DNA of 64,000 nt, from the NCBI GenBank assembly GCA_965215715.1, contig OZ244129.1:1550001-1614000 (forward strand), written 5' to 3'. The translations under genes and the position numbers were made by a program. Below the pieces are notes generated by a model that was not told the DNA's origin, ran no database searches, and saw only the letters and a list, made by a program, of their open reading frames with translations. How positions within the stretch are numbered: position 1 is the stretch's first letter; the number at the start of each line of letters is the position of its first letter. The DNA is from HXMU1428-3 sp965215715 (GTDB lineage: Bacteria; Pseudomonadota; Alphaproteobacteria; Rhizobiales; HXMU1428-3). This document shows, one piece after another, positions 1 to 8,526 of this stretch.

Positions 1-478
1 TCAGCAAGTCTTTGCCTTCAAATTCAGCCATGCGGCGCACAGAATAATGAACCGATGTCCCTTCAAACTTTTCAATGCCTTCAATTGGTGGGCGTTTGGG
101 TGTAAATGAACCACCGCCAGCAGCAATCACCACGACTTTACAGATAAACTCTTCATTATCATCTGTTGTTAAACGAAAGCGGCCATCATCAAGACGCTCT
201 AACCCATCAACCCGCTGGTTAAAATGAAATTCTGGGTCAAAAGGTTTGATCTGCTCCATCAGCTTGTCTGTTAGCTCTTGGCCTGAGATGATCGGATAGG
301 CTGGAATGTCATAAATTGGCTTTTCAGGATAAAGCTCTGCACATTGCCCACCAGGGCGATCTAAGATGTCAATCAGGTGACATTTGATATCTAATAGCCC
401 GAGTTCAAACACCGCAAACAGCCCACAAGGCCCGGCGCCGATAATAACCACATCTGTTTCAATTGGTGCATTTGACAT
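1..478 (-). CDS. Ferredoxin--NADP+ reductase, thioredoxin-reductase-like type (partial, C-terminus cut by window edge)
   Basis: About 159 N-terminal residues are present and the frame stays open through base 1. The protein starts MSNAPIETDVVIIGAGPCGL, a Rossmann dinucleotide fold for FAD (GxGPxG at residues 14-19), followed by an RPGGQC segment around residue 41 and a second open stretch VVVIAAGGGSF. The CxxC redox pair of true thioredoxin reductases is not seen in the part present. That is the pattern of the TrxR-like ferredoxin-NADP reductases (YumC type), which move electrons between NADPH and small ferredoxins. The next gene upstream on the same strand encodes a 2Fe-2S ferredoxin and is separated by 78 bp, so the two probably form a redox pair. 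The start is the ATG ending at 478. The family call is good; the exact partner is inference. Confidence 0.85.
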   Translation of the reverse strand, partial: MSNAPIETDVVIIGAGPCGLFAVFELGLLDIKCHLIDILDRPGGQCAELYPEKPIYDIPAYPIISGQELTDKLMEQIKPFDPEFHFNQRVDGLERLDDGRFRLTTDDNEEFICKVVVIAAGGGSFTPKRPPIEGIEKFEGTSVHYSVRRMAEFEGKDLL

Positions 479-556
479 GAATTCTTCTCATTTAACGTTT
501 GTTGCCCCATTTACATTATTTGGGGCAGATGTTGACTGTTATTGTTTTCGGGAATT

Positions 557-877
557 TTAAAATTGCTTTTCAGGCATATGAACAACAAGGCCATCGAGCT
601 CATCGGTCACCTTAATCTGGCAGCTTAGACGGCTGTTTGGGCGCACATCAAAGGCAAAATCCAGCATATCTTCTTCCATTTCTTTGGGAGCGCCGGTTTT
701 GTCTGTCCAGTTGTCCTCGACATAAACATGGCATGTTGCGCAGCTACATGCGCCGCCGCACTCAGCCTCAATGCCAGGAACGCTAGCTTTTCTTGCCACT
801 TCCATCACTGTCATGCCAACGTCTCCCTCAACATCATGAGCGGTTCCGTTATGTTCTATATATGTAATCTTTGGCAT
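557..877 (-). CDS. 2Fe-2S ferredoxin, adrenodoxin/ISC type
   Basis: A 106-residue soluble plant/vertebrate-type ferredoxin. The cluster ligands are visible as C40-x5-C46-x2-C49 (ECGGACSCATCH) with a fourth, C86, in the segment RLSCQIKV. The C-terminal VVHMPEKQF resembles the adrenodoxin/Fdx group used in Fe-S assembly or as donors to monooxygenases, rather than photosynthetic ferredoxins. Length is normal for the family. It lies directly upstream of the ferredoxin-NADP reductase on the same strand, which suggests NADPH to reductase to ferredoxin electron flow. No isc or hsc genes are in view, so a dedicated role in Fe-S biogenesis cannot be shown. Confidence 0.92.
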   Translation of the reverse strand: MPKITYIEHNGTAHDVEGDVGMTVMEVARKASVPGIEAECGGACSCATCHVYVEDNWTDKTGAPKEMEEDMLDFAFDVRPNSRLSCQIKVTDELDGLVVHMPEKQF

Positions 878-937
878 GGCGGTCTTATTCTGGCTCCATT
901 TTTCAAAGGGCTTTGCCCCTTTAACTTCATCCTTTAG

Positions 938-1312
938 GCGATCTAAAATGCGCTCTTATCAGAACCTGACATTTGACCCAAAGCGCTTTTTGACTTTGGT
1001 GAAGTCAATAATTTGTGAGGAAATCTGATAATTTAACTATGAGCGTTCCTTGTTTCCCTAAAACCGGCATCCACTTTTAGGAGGAACGCTTCTAGGATCC
1101 GTTGACTATCTTTTCAAGACAAATCTGTTAGATACGGCCTGTTTTGCCTTCCTATAATGCATAAGCGCAAGAGATTCCAGTCTCAATTGCGCAAAATGTC
1201 ATATTTATAAGGGGTCAGAGGGGAAATAGAGCTTAGAGTTAAACAAAGAGCCCTGTGCGCCCAAGGTGCACTGAGGTACGGTGGGGTCTGTTAACACCTT
1301 CCAAATGGGTGT
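938..1312. other. Intergenic region with one ACCGG-type palindrome
   Basis: No credible gene is seen between the ferredoxin and the Hpt gene. The stretch holds the ferredoxin upstream region and the repeat at 1042-1096. A short open frame at 1255-1452 overlaps the Hpt gene on the other strand and has no recognisable sequence, so it is treated as a shadow. Confidence 0.6.
1042..1096 (+). repeat. ACCGG-type intergenic palindrome, copy 1
   Basis: Core CCTAAAACCGGCATCCACTT. Nested inverted arms are AGCGTTCC/GGAACGCT (outer) and CCTAAAA/TTTTAGG (inner), and the element ends in CTAG. Two other copies (10130-10180 and 22034-22079) keep the AAAACCGG-N2-CCACTTTT core but have different, still complementary arms. 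The core resembles palindromes widespread between genes of Hyphomicrobiales (recalled, not searched). Confidence 0.75.
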
Positions 1313-1705
1313 TTAAGCTGCTTCAATTAAACCAGTTATGTAGCTATTGGTTTCATCGACAAGCTGCTCAATCTCATCACAAGCGGCGTTTTTATCCGAT
1401 AATTGCCCGTTGGCGGCTTGGCGTTCGTAAACTTCAGCACGTTCACCAATGATCCAGGCACCAATTGCTTGGGCCGAGCCTTTGATTGAATGGGCAGCAT
1501 CAGCCCAGTCTTTATCTGTTTCGGCAGCTTTTAAACGTTCTAAACATTGGATTGAATGGCTTAAAAAAAGCCCTAAGACTTCTGTCTCAAGGTCTTTGCT
1601 GCCAAACGTTTGCTTCGAAAGATGAACCAGATCAACTGGTTTCATTTGTTTTACTTTCTGATCCTCATCTAAATCCATCACGATTTGCTCCACACCATTA
1701 TCCAT
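1313..1705 (-). CDS. Hpt (histidine phosphotransfer) domain protein
   Basis: A 130-residue all-helical protein with the Hpt signature AHSIKGSAQAIGA, which places the phospho-accepting histidine at residue 72. Lys75 and Gly76 follow it as expected. Nothing else is fused to it, so it is a stand-alone phosphorelay carrier that should pass phosphate between a hybrid kinase and a response regulator elsewhere in the genome. No kinase or regulator is adjacent; the nearest two-component genes (44.5-46.6 kb) are of the NarX/NarL type, which does not need an Hpt. It is a single-gene unit. The ATG ending at 1705 is the only good start, and its ribosome-binding site is weak. Confidence 0.88.
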   Translation of the reverse strand: MDNGVEQIVMDLDEDQKVKQMKPVDLVHLSKQTFGSKDLETEVLGLFLSHSIQCLERLKAAETDKDWADAAHSIKGSAQAIGAWIIGERAEVYERQAANGQLSDKNAACDEIEQLVDETNSYITGLIEAA

Positions 1706-2601
1706 CCATTAGACCTTTTGTGAAACCTGACAGGCTCTTTTTCCTTTTGTTCCACAATGATTTTCATTGGTCTATTAATGTTCAGTATAACCCACGAATA
1801 CTTTCAAGTTATTAAACAGAATGAAAATTTTGGGGTTCTCATAAATCCTAAGAATCGTGAATTTCCAAAAATTTGTAAAAAAATTGCTTTACACGCTATT
1901 CGACAGATGATTCGTCAAATTTTTTATGCTAAGGTCCTGGCAGGGATCAGGTTCTCAATTATGGGAACCCAACTCATTTTCTAGCGTTTTAAACTATTTT
2001 AATGCGTTCAGTATGCGTTGTGTGCGTGATGAGTTTGAGTGTTATTTTGAGGGTGGTTGTCTTTCAAAATTTTTATTTTCAAATGGCTTTGCGTTTTTAA
2101 AAGTTTGGAACATTGTTCCAGATATTTTTAGTTTTGTTGTTAAGTATGTTTTTTATTTTTGCGTTCAATTGTTTGCGTTATTGACTTTGTTACCTTTGAA
2201 TAAGCTGAACGGTCAAACAGGTGTGGTTAATACGCCTTATATTTGACATGAGTTATCGGCATGAAATGGTAATTAATGATTTGATTAACACCATATTTAA
2301 TAACAGTTTGAGATTGTGATTTTTTACAAGGAGTTACACTTAGGGAATGCATTGAGTTTTGAGGGCGTTATTTTTTAGCAAAGAAAATTTTTCTTTATGA
2401 GCACCCAATCTTTGTTTTGGATCTTGTGTCTTTTTTTAGCGGGATTGTTAGGCACCAGATCACCACTGGCTACATCATTTGTTTCTATCACTTTTGGATA
2501 TGACAAGAGATGAAGTGCCAGAAGGAGCAGTTTAGATACACTCAGTTTAGAAAAACAAAGAGTTTTGGGTTTTGTATGCGGTTTAAGTATTGGATTAGTA
2601 A
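1706..2601. other. Long AT-rich gene-free stretch
   Basis: About 900 bp with T-rich composition. Short frames at 1757-1984, 1926-2246 and 2375-2626 have no recognisable domain, no ribosome-binding site and cysteine/phenylalanine-rich translations typical of random AT-rich DNA. It must contain the promoters of the Hpt gene (leftwards) and the coiled-coil gene (rightwards), but no consensus promoter, tRNA or clear terminator could be identified. A small RNA or a decayed gene cannot be excluded. Confidence 0.5.
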
Positions 2602-5600
2602 ATGGCACAAGAAAAGCAAAGGCCACCCCTTGGCAAAACAGCTAGCAAAGGGCAACGAGGTCAACAAAAGGGTAAACCACCTGCCCCCCCTCTTGATTTA
2701 GGGGCCGATACAGAGAAATCAAATCTTGGGCAATCAAAACCCCTGAAAAAAGATGTCGCTAAAGGTGCAAAAAGCGTTGGTCAACCTGGTGGGCCGAATG
2801 TGCGCTCTCTCGACCACTCTCAAACAAAAGAAAAAAAATCAGCTTCACCTCAACCTCCAAGTCTACCGCAAAAAGTTGAAGAGTCTGGGAGTGATGCTCA
2901 TGAGCGCCGCCGTGCCGCCCCTGCCCGGCGCCGGTTTGCAGCTAACGATGATGTGCCCTCTATTGGCGGGCTCATTTTTGCCTTGCAACAAAAACCCTCT
3001 AACCGTCCCTTTGTCATTGCCGGGATCGCTTCTGGCGTTTGGGTGGCTTTATCAGCTGCCATGATCTGGACGGTTTTTAGCTCTGTTTTTAACGATGTTT
3101 CGTCCCTTGTGGATGTGTTTCAATCTACCGCGGCGCTTGCAGCTATTGCAGCTGTTGCCATCCCTATTGCTTTGTTTTGGTTTTTAGCGCTCTTGATTTG
3201 GCGTGCCCAAGAATTACGACTAATGTCTTCTGCCATGACAGAGGTGGCTGTGCGCCTGGCAGAGCCCGATAAGGCGGCTGAGCAATCTGTTGCCTCGCTT
3301 GGTCAATCTGTGCGCCGACAAGTCACGGCGATGAATGACGCCATCTCGCGTGCTTTGGGCCGGGCCAGTGAGCTGGAGGCTATGGTGCATAATGAAGTGG
3401 CAGCACTGGAGCGTTCTTATAGTGAAAATGAGCACAGGATTCGCAATCTTATTGGTGAACTTGCGCATGAGCGGACAGCCCTTACCAATGATAGTGAGCG
3501 GATTAGCCAATCCCTTACAGGGATTGGCCAGCGTTTAACGCGGCAAATTGAACAACAGGGCACGAAAACCACGGAGCTGTTGGAAAAAACCAGTGGCCAG
3601 GTGGCAAGCAAACTGATTGAGAGTTCTGAAAAAATCACCCAGTCTATGTCAGAGCAAAGCAATTCTGTGGTTTCAACCATGACCAGTATGAATGATCGGG
3701 TTGGTCGGGAGATGCCGTTGCTACTTGACCGGATGGGCAAAGAGCAGATTAAGCTGAATAAAGTGATTGAGCATGCCAGCTCCAACTTGTCTACGCTTGA
3801 CAGTTCTATTGGCCATCATGCTGGTGCACTCAACAATGCGCTGACAGACCGCACTCAGCAATTGGAAGGCATTTTCCGCAAGCATGTTCAAAGCATGAGC
3901 CATGAGATGGAGGAGCGCAGCCAAACGCTAGACAATGCGCTGAGCAATAAAATCCAAACCTTTGATAACACCTTGCTGCAACGCATGGATGATTTTGAAG
4001 AAGCGCTCACAGATACCACGCAAAAAATTGACACCGCCCTTTCCAATAAGGCCCAATATTTGGATATGGCGATTTCCTCACGCGTGGCTGAGCTGGATTC
4101 AGCTTTGATTGAGCGCACGAAAGTGATTGATGCGGCCTTTACAGAGCGCTTGCAAGCGCTTGATAGTGCCTTGCATACCAGCTCTAAAACGCTTGATCAG
4201 GCCTTTGCTCACCGGGCAGAAGAATTAGGCCGCTCAATGGATGCACGCAGCCAATATATTGTGCAGACCATTGGGGCGAAAACCAAAGAGCTTGATAATG
4301 CGCTTATGTCTGGGGCCAAGACCTTGCAACTGACTACAGAAGATGTTGGGAAGCAAGTTATGTCGACCATTCATGGGTTGGCCGGGCAAGCGCAAGTGCT
4401 AAAAGAAGTCTCTGGTGGCATGCAAAGCCATGTCAATCAAATTACACATAATTTGCGTGAGCAAAGCCAGATGGTGTTGACAGCTGCGGCCCAATTGGAA
4501 AATTCTCATGACCGGATTGGCTCCAAGCTTGGCAGCAGCCAACATAATTTGCAAAAATTGGTTGAGGCCATTTCAACCAGAACGTCTGATCTTGATCATG
4601 TTATGGCGTCTTATTCTCACCAGTTGGAAAACACTTTGTTACAGGCTGAACACAAGGCGCAAGAGATTACCGATAGCTTGCATACTCGTTCAGCCTCTCA
4701 GTCCATGGAAGCTTTGTCTGAATTAACAAAGCTGCGCGATGCAGCCACGAGCCAAACAGAACGGGCTATTCTCGACATGAAAGATCGGATCTCGTCTGTA
4801 TCTGATGAAATGTCTAATAAAATCACTTCGCTTTCCTCAGAGATCAGCGATACACAAAACCATTTGAAGCAACAGTTACAACAAATTCCTGACACCACCA
4901 AGAAAAGCGCATCTTTGATGCGGCGCACGTTACAAGATCAGCTTAAGGCACTTGAATCTTTATCTTCACTTTCTAGTGGATCTGATCATGTGGATATTTC
5001 TTCACCTGGTGCTGGCCCGGTTAGCGGTGCTGATGCATTTGCTGCAAACACAGCCTTTACCCCCTCACCGGCCATTGGTGGAACACCTTCGGTTACCCCC
5101 ACACCTGTACCGGCTGTGAAAACGACAGAACGCCAAGATCTAAAAATGGGTCACCAAAGCAATGTTGATCGAGACAAGGAAATTGAAGCGATCACTGAGA
5201 ACCTGGCCAAGCGCGCCACTGAGCAAATGAAATTTTCTGATGTTGGTCTGAGCGCTGTGCCTGATGGGAGCCTTCAAAAAGGGTCTTCGCATTGGTCTAT
5301 GGGTGATTTGCTGGCAAGGGCCTCAGAAAACGAACTCCCTTCTGCTGAAAAACCGCAGCAACCTTCTACTCTTGGAGAGGCTAATCCTATGGATGGTGCT
5401 GAAGGGATGCCAGCGATCAACATTAATGTGATTGCTCAGCTGGTTGACCAAAATGCTGCGATTCAACTTTGGCGCACTTTTCGTTCAGGTCTGCGCACGC
5501 CGATTAGCGATGCCGTTTACAATGACAATGGTGAGGCCTATCGGCGCATTGCTGGGCTTTACACGTCAGATGCTTCCTTTAAGGCCAATGTTGATCGCTA

Positions 5601-5739
5601 TATTGGTGACTTTGAACGCTTGCTTAATGACGCAGAGCAAAAAGACCCTCAAGGTAATTTAGCTACAAAGCACCTCACATCTGAATCTGGGCGTGTTTAT
5701 TTGTTATTGATGCACGCAGCTGGGCGCATTGGGCATTGA
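2602..5739 (+). CDS. Large membrane-anchored coiled-coil protein, GPR/apolipoprotein-like polar growth family
   Basis: 1045 residues. Residues 1-115 are basic, Pro/Lys-rich and disordered. Two transmembrane helices follow (about 137-160 and 176-200). Then comes a well-kept segment, RAQELRLMSSAM through ALERSYSENEHRIRNL, and a long coiled coil (about 215-800). Within roughly 385-590 it has degenerate repeats of the form LD-x-AL-xx-R/K-xx-x-LD, as in apolipoprotein A1/E-like repeats. The last ~110 residues form a separate helical domain (NAAIQLWRTFRSGLRTPISD, then NVDRYIGDFERLL and GRVYLLLMHAAGRIGH). I recall the same layout, membrane-flanking segment and C-terminal domain in the hyphomicrobial family that includes Agrobacterium GPR, which forms a ring at the growth pole. 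Family members are often longer (about 2000 residues), so this is a short version. Monocistronic; a hairpin follows the stop. Confidence 0.75.
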   Translation: MAQEKQRPPLGKTASKGQRGQQKGKPPAPPLDLGADTEKSNLGQSKPLKKDVAKGAKSVGQPGGPNVRSLDHSQTKEKKSASPQPPSLPQKVEESGSDAHERRRAAPARRRFAANDDVPSIGGLIFALQQKPSNRPFVIAGIASGVWVALSAAMIWTVFSSVFNDVSSLVDVFQSTAALAAIAAVAIPIALFWFLALLIWRAQELRLMSSAMTEVAVRLAEPDKAAEQSVASLGQSVRRQVTAMNDAISRALGRASELEAMVHNEVAALERSYSENEHRIRNLIGELAHERTALTNDSERISQSLTGIGQRLTRQIEQQGTKTTELLEKTSGQVASKLIESSEKITQSMSEQSNSVVSTMTSMNDRVGREMPLLLDRMGKEQIKLNKVIEHASSNLSTLDSSIGHHAGALNNALTDRTQQLEGIFRKHVQSMSHEMEERSQTLDNALSNKIQTFDNTLLQRMDDFEEALTDTTQKIDTALSNKAQYLDMAISSRVAELDSALIERTKVIDAAFTERLQALDSALHTSSKTLDQAFAHRAEELGRSMDARSQYIVQTIGAKTKELDNALMSGAKTLQLTTEDVGKQVMSTIHGLAGQAQVLKEVSGGMQSHVNQITHNLREQSQMVLTAAAQLENSHDRIGSKLGSSQHNLQKLVEAISTRTSDLDHVMASYSHQLENTLLQAEHKAQEITDSLHTRSASQSMEALSELTKLRDAATSQTERAILDMKDRISSVSDEMSNKITSLSSEISDTQNHLKQQLQQIPDTTKKSASLMRRTLQDQLKALESLSSLSSGSDHVDISSPGAGPVSGADAFAANTAFTPSPAIGGTPSVTPTPVPAVKTTERQDLKMGHQSNVDRDKEIEAITENLAKRATEQMKFSDVGLSAVPDGSLQKGSSHWSMGDLLARASENELPSAEKPQQPSTLGEANPMDGAEGMPAININVIAQLVDQNAAIQLWRTFRSGLRTPISDAVYNDNGEAYRRIAGLYTSDASFKANVDRYIGDFERLLNDAEQKDPQGNLATKHLTSESGRVYLLLMHAAGRIGH

Positions 5740-5762
5740 GTTAAGGGTTTTATAAAAATTCA

Positions 5763-5791
5763 TTGCACTTTTGGGCGTTAAAAGCTATAAG
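5763..5791 (+). promoter_or_regulatory. Sigma-70-type promoter candidate for rplY-pth-ychF
   Basis: TTGCAC (5763-5768) and TATAAG (5786-5791) are separated by exactly 17 bases and lie 115 bp before the L25 start. The predicted start of transcription falls near 5798, inside the hairpin that follows. Confidence 0.5.
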
Positions 5792-5847
5792 CTCCCCTTT
5801 CATGCTGTTCACCCCTGGAGGAAGCATGAAAAGGGGCTTCTTATTTA
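5788..5847 (+). terminator. Hairpin: terminator of the coiled-coil gene or L25 leader structure
   Basis: Arms AAGC-CCCCTTT-CATGC and GCATG-AAAAGGGG-CTT pair with one bulge across a loop containing CCCCTGGAGG, and TTCTTATTT follows. Position after the upstream stop favours a Rho-independent terminator. The overlap with the predicted transcription start of rplY leaves open a 5' leader role for the inner stem TTTCATGC/GCATGAAA. Confidence 0.55.
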
Positions 5848-5905
5848 AAGTTTTTCTTAAAGCTCAAAGAGCCCTTAAATTCTTTTTAAAATTTGGAGAA
5901 AACTG

Positions 5906-6556
5906 ATGTCTGACGTTGTTCAACTTAAAGCATCGGTGCGTGAGCGTGTCGGCAAGGGGGCCGCTCGAGCTGTAAGGCGTGAAGGGCTTGTCCCAGGCGT
6001 GATTTACGGCGATAATAAAGCACCAGAACCTATTTCCCTTGATTATGTTGAAGTCCATAAATACCTCAACACTGGCTTGTTTCTTTCAACTGTGTTTGAA
6101 ATTGAGCTTGGCGGCAAAAAAACGCAAGTTCTTGCGCGTGATTGCCAGGTAGACCCGATTAAAGATTTGCCTGTCCATGTGGACTTTTTGCGCATTGGCA
6201 AAGGCACCAAAGTGTCTGTTTCTGTGCCTGTTCACTTTATCAATGAAGATGTTTGCCCAGGCTTGAAACGTGGCGGTGCCTTGAACGTGGTGCGCCACGA
6301 GCTAGAATTGACCTGTGCGCCAAACGCCATTCCTGAAATGATTGAAATTGATTTGGCTGAAGCTGAAATCGGCAGCTCAATTCACATTTCCGCCATTCAA
6401 CTTCCCGATGGTGTGACCTCAACCATTACAGACCGCGACTTTACAATCGTGACTGTTACTGGTGCTGGTCCTGCTGAGGTCGATGAAGATGAGGCTGATG
6501 AAGCTGAGGGCGAAGGTGAAGGCGAAGACGCCGAAGAAGCTGAAAATAACGAATAA
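5906..6556 (+). CDS. rplY: 50S ribosomal protein L25, Ctc/TL5 form
   Basis: 216 residues. The N-terminal 5S-rRNA-binding L25 domain (about 1-95; SVRERVGKGAARAVRREGLVPGVIYG) is followed by the TL5/CTC C-terminal beta domain (about 100-190). A very acidic tail of about 25 Asp/Glu/Ala/Gly residues closes the protein. Alphaproteobacteria normally carry this long form instead of the ~95-residue E. coli L25, so the length is as expected. The ATG is preceded by GGAG at good spacing. It is the first gene of a tight rplY-pth-ychF run (21 bp to pth), the usual alphaproteobacterial order. Confidence 0.96.
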   Translation: MSDVVQLKASVRERVGKGAARAVRREGLVPGVIYGDNKAPEPISLDYVEVHKYLNTGLFLSTVFEIELGGKKTQVLARDCQVDPIKDLPVHVDFLRIGKGTKVSVSVPVHFINEDVCPGLKRGGALNVVRHELELTCAPNAIPEMIEIDLAEAEIGSSIHISAIQLPDGVTSTITDRDFTIVTVTGAGPAEVDEDEADEAEGEGEGEDAEEAENNE

Positions 6557-6577
6557 GCATTTTGTCAGGAGACCGAG

Positions 6578-7297
6578 ATGAAGCTCCTTGTCGGACTTGG
6601 CAATCCGGGTGATAAATATGCCCGTAATCGCCACAATATCGGTTTTATGGCTGTTGAAGAAATTGCCAAGGCGTATAGTTTTACGCCTTGGCGCTCTCGT
6701 TTTAAGGGGCAGGTTAGCGAAGGTTTAATTGAGGGGCAAAAATGCCTGCTGCTCAAACCTGGTACCTTTATGAATCTGTCTGGTGAAGCGGTGCGAGAAG
6801 CTGCCCAATTTTATAAAATCCCTCTTGAAAACATTATCATCTTTCATGATGAGATTGACCTGGCCCCTTCCAAAGTGAAGGTCAAGGAAGGGGGCGGCAA
6901 TGCTGGGCATAATGGGCTCAAGTCTATCAGCGCGCATATGGGCAATGGTTATGTTCGTGTGCGTTTGGGGGTTGGGCGCCCTGAGCTGAAACAAGATGTG
7001 CCCACTTATGTTTTGAAAGATTTTGCCAAGGCTGATCAAGACTGGCTTGATGATCTGTTACGGGCACTGGTGCGCCACATGGCCCCTTTGTTGCGAGATG
7101 ACTTTTCCAGCTTTTTAAGCAAGGTGGGGCAAGATTTGCGCCCTTCTGGCCTCGCGCAAAAACAAAAAAGGGAAGTTTCAAAAGATCCCCTTAAGCCAAA
7201 ACAAACAAGTGACAAAAAAGAGACCAAGTCCAAAGGCGCTTTGGGCGCGGCATTGGAGAAATGGTTGGGGGGCACCCCTGATAAAGGAGATACATAA
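6578..7297 (+). CDS. pth: Peptidyl-tRNA hydrolase
   Basis: 239 residues. It cleaves peptidyl-tRNA released by drop-off so the tRNA can be reused. The N-terminus MKLLVGLGNPGDKYARNRHN carries the catalytic histidine, and the HDEIDLAP segment carries the conserved aspartate. GGGNAGHNGLKS is the third family block. The family core ends near residue 190. The remaining ~45 residues are a Lys/Glu-rich extension (KQKREVSKDPLKPKQTSDKK onwards) ending in a short hydrophobic patch, a tail common in alphaproteobacterial Pth. A GGAG box precedes the ATG, and the stop is 2 bp before ychF. Confidence 0.96.
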   Translation: MKLLVGLGNPGDKYARNRHNIGFMAVEEIAKAYSFTPWRSRFKGQVSEGLIEGQKCLLLKPGTFMNLSGEAVREAAQFYKIPLENIIIFHDEIDLAPSKVKVKEGGGNAGHNGLKSISAHMGNGYVRVRLGVGRPELKQDVPTYVLKDFAKADQDWLDDLLRALVRHMAPLLRDDFSSFLSKVGQDLRPSGLAQKQKREVSKDPLKPKQTSDKKETKSKGALGAALEKWLGGTPDKGDT

Positions 7298-7299
7298 AG

Positions 7300-8397
7300 A
7301 TGGGCTTTAAATGCGGTATTGTTGGGTTGCCTAATGTTGGCAAGTCCACGCTTTTTAATGCGCTAACGCAAACAGCCAGCGCTGAAGCGGCCAATTTTCC
7401 CTTTTGCACCATTGAGCCGAATGTGGGCGAGGTCAGTGTTCCTGACCCTCGGCTTGACCAGCTGGCGGCCATTGCCAAGTCAAAAGAAATCTTGCCCACA
7501 CGTTTGACCTTTGTTGACATTGCTGGCCTGGTTAAAGGGGCTTCTAAGGGGGAAGGCTTGGGCAATCAGTTCTTGGCCAACATCCGGGAAGTGGATGCCA
7601 TAGCTTATGTTCTGCGGTGTTTTGAAGATGAGAACATCACCCATGTTGAAGGGCGGGTTGACCCTTTATCTGACGCGGAAACGGTTGAAACCGAATTGAT
7701 GCTGTCTGACTTGGAAAGCTTGGAAAAGCGCCGCCCAAACTTGGAGAAAAAAGCAAAGGGGCAAGACAAAGAAGCCAAGGCAATACTTGTTGTCTTGGAT
7801 AAAGTCTTGGCTGTTTTGCAAGATGGCAAACCGGCCAGAGCGGCTGACATCAGTGATGATGAGCGCCCTATTTTTAAAGGGCTTGGGCTGTTGACCAACA
7901 AGCCTGTGCTCTACGTTGCCAATGTTGATGAAGACAGCGCGGCGAATGGGAATGCTTTGTCGGAAACCGTTAAAGAACAAGCTGCCAAAGAAGGGGCGGC
8001 CTTTGTTGTGATCTCGGCCAAAATTGAATCTGAGCTTTCAGGACTAGAGGCTGAGGAGCGTGATGAGTTCTTAAACGAACTTGGGCTTGAAGAACCTGGC
8101 CTTAATCGCCTGATCCGGGCGGGCTATGGGCTGCTTGATCTTATCACCTATTTTACCGCTGGCCCCAAAGAGGCCCGTGCCTGGACCATTAGAACCGGTA
8201 CCCAGGCCCCGCAAGCGGCTGGCGTTATTCACACTGACTTTGAAAAAGGGTTTATTCGCGCTGAGACCATTAGCTTTGATGATTATGTGGAATTAAATGG
8301 CGAGGCTGGCGCAAAAGAAAAAGGCAAAATGCGGCTTGAGGGCAAGGACTATGTGGTACAAGACGGGGATGTGCTGCATTTCCGGTTTGCGACTTAA
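7300..8397 (+). CDS. ychF: Redox-regulated ribosome-associated P-loop ATPase YchF (OLA1 family)
   Basis: 365 residues, the normal family length. The G1 loop is GLPNVGKST near the N-terminus, G3 lies around DIAGLVKGASKGEGLGNQFL, and the NVDED segment replaces the NKxD of GTP-specific proteins, in line with the family's ATP preference. A coiled-coil insert (about 120-170) and a C-terminal TGS domain (AWTIRTGTQAPQAAGVIHTD) follow. It sits 2 bp downstream of pth and is probably translationally coupled to it. YchF binds ribosomes and affects stress responses; nothing unusual is seen. Confidence 0.96.
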   Translation: MGFKCGIVGLPNVGKSTLFNALTQTASAEAANFPFCTIEPNVGEVSVPDPRLDQLAAIAKSKEILPTRLTFVDIAGLVKGASKGEGLGNQFLANIREVDAIAYVLRCFEDENITHVEGRVDPLSDAETVETELMLSDLESLEKRRPNLEKKAKGQDKEAKAILVVLDKVLAVLQDGKPARAADISDDERPIFKGLGLLTNKPVLYVANVDEDSAANGNALSETVKEQAAKEGAAFVVISAKIESELSGLEAEERDEFLNELGLEEPGLNRLIRAGYGLLDLITYFTAGPKEARAWTIRTGTQAPQAAGVIHTDFEKGFIRAETISFDDYVELNGEAGAKEKGKMRLEGKDYVVQDGDVLHFRFAT

Positions 8398-8526
8398 GAA
8401 TACGTTCGTTTTTTAAGCTATGCAATCGCTTAAGAGCATTCTTTTTTCTAACCTAATTTTCTATGTTTGAATTCATCATCCAAATACGTTTACTATGGTT
8501 CTTTTAAATAAAGCTGTCTCGATTTG

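Noticed and set aside
1926..2246. 106-residue frame in the 900-bp gap before the coiled-coil gene
   Set aside because: Cys/Phe-rich translation, no ribosome-binding site and no recognisable domain; typical of random AT-rich DNA.
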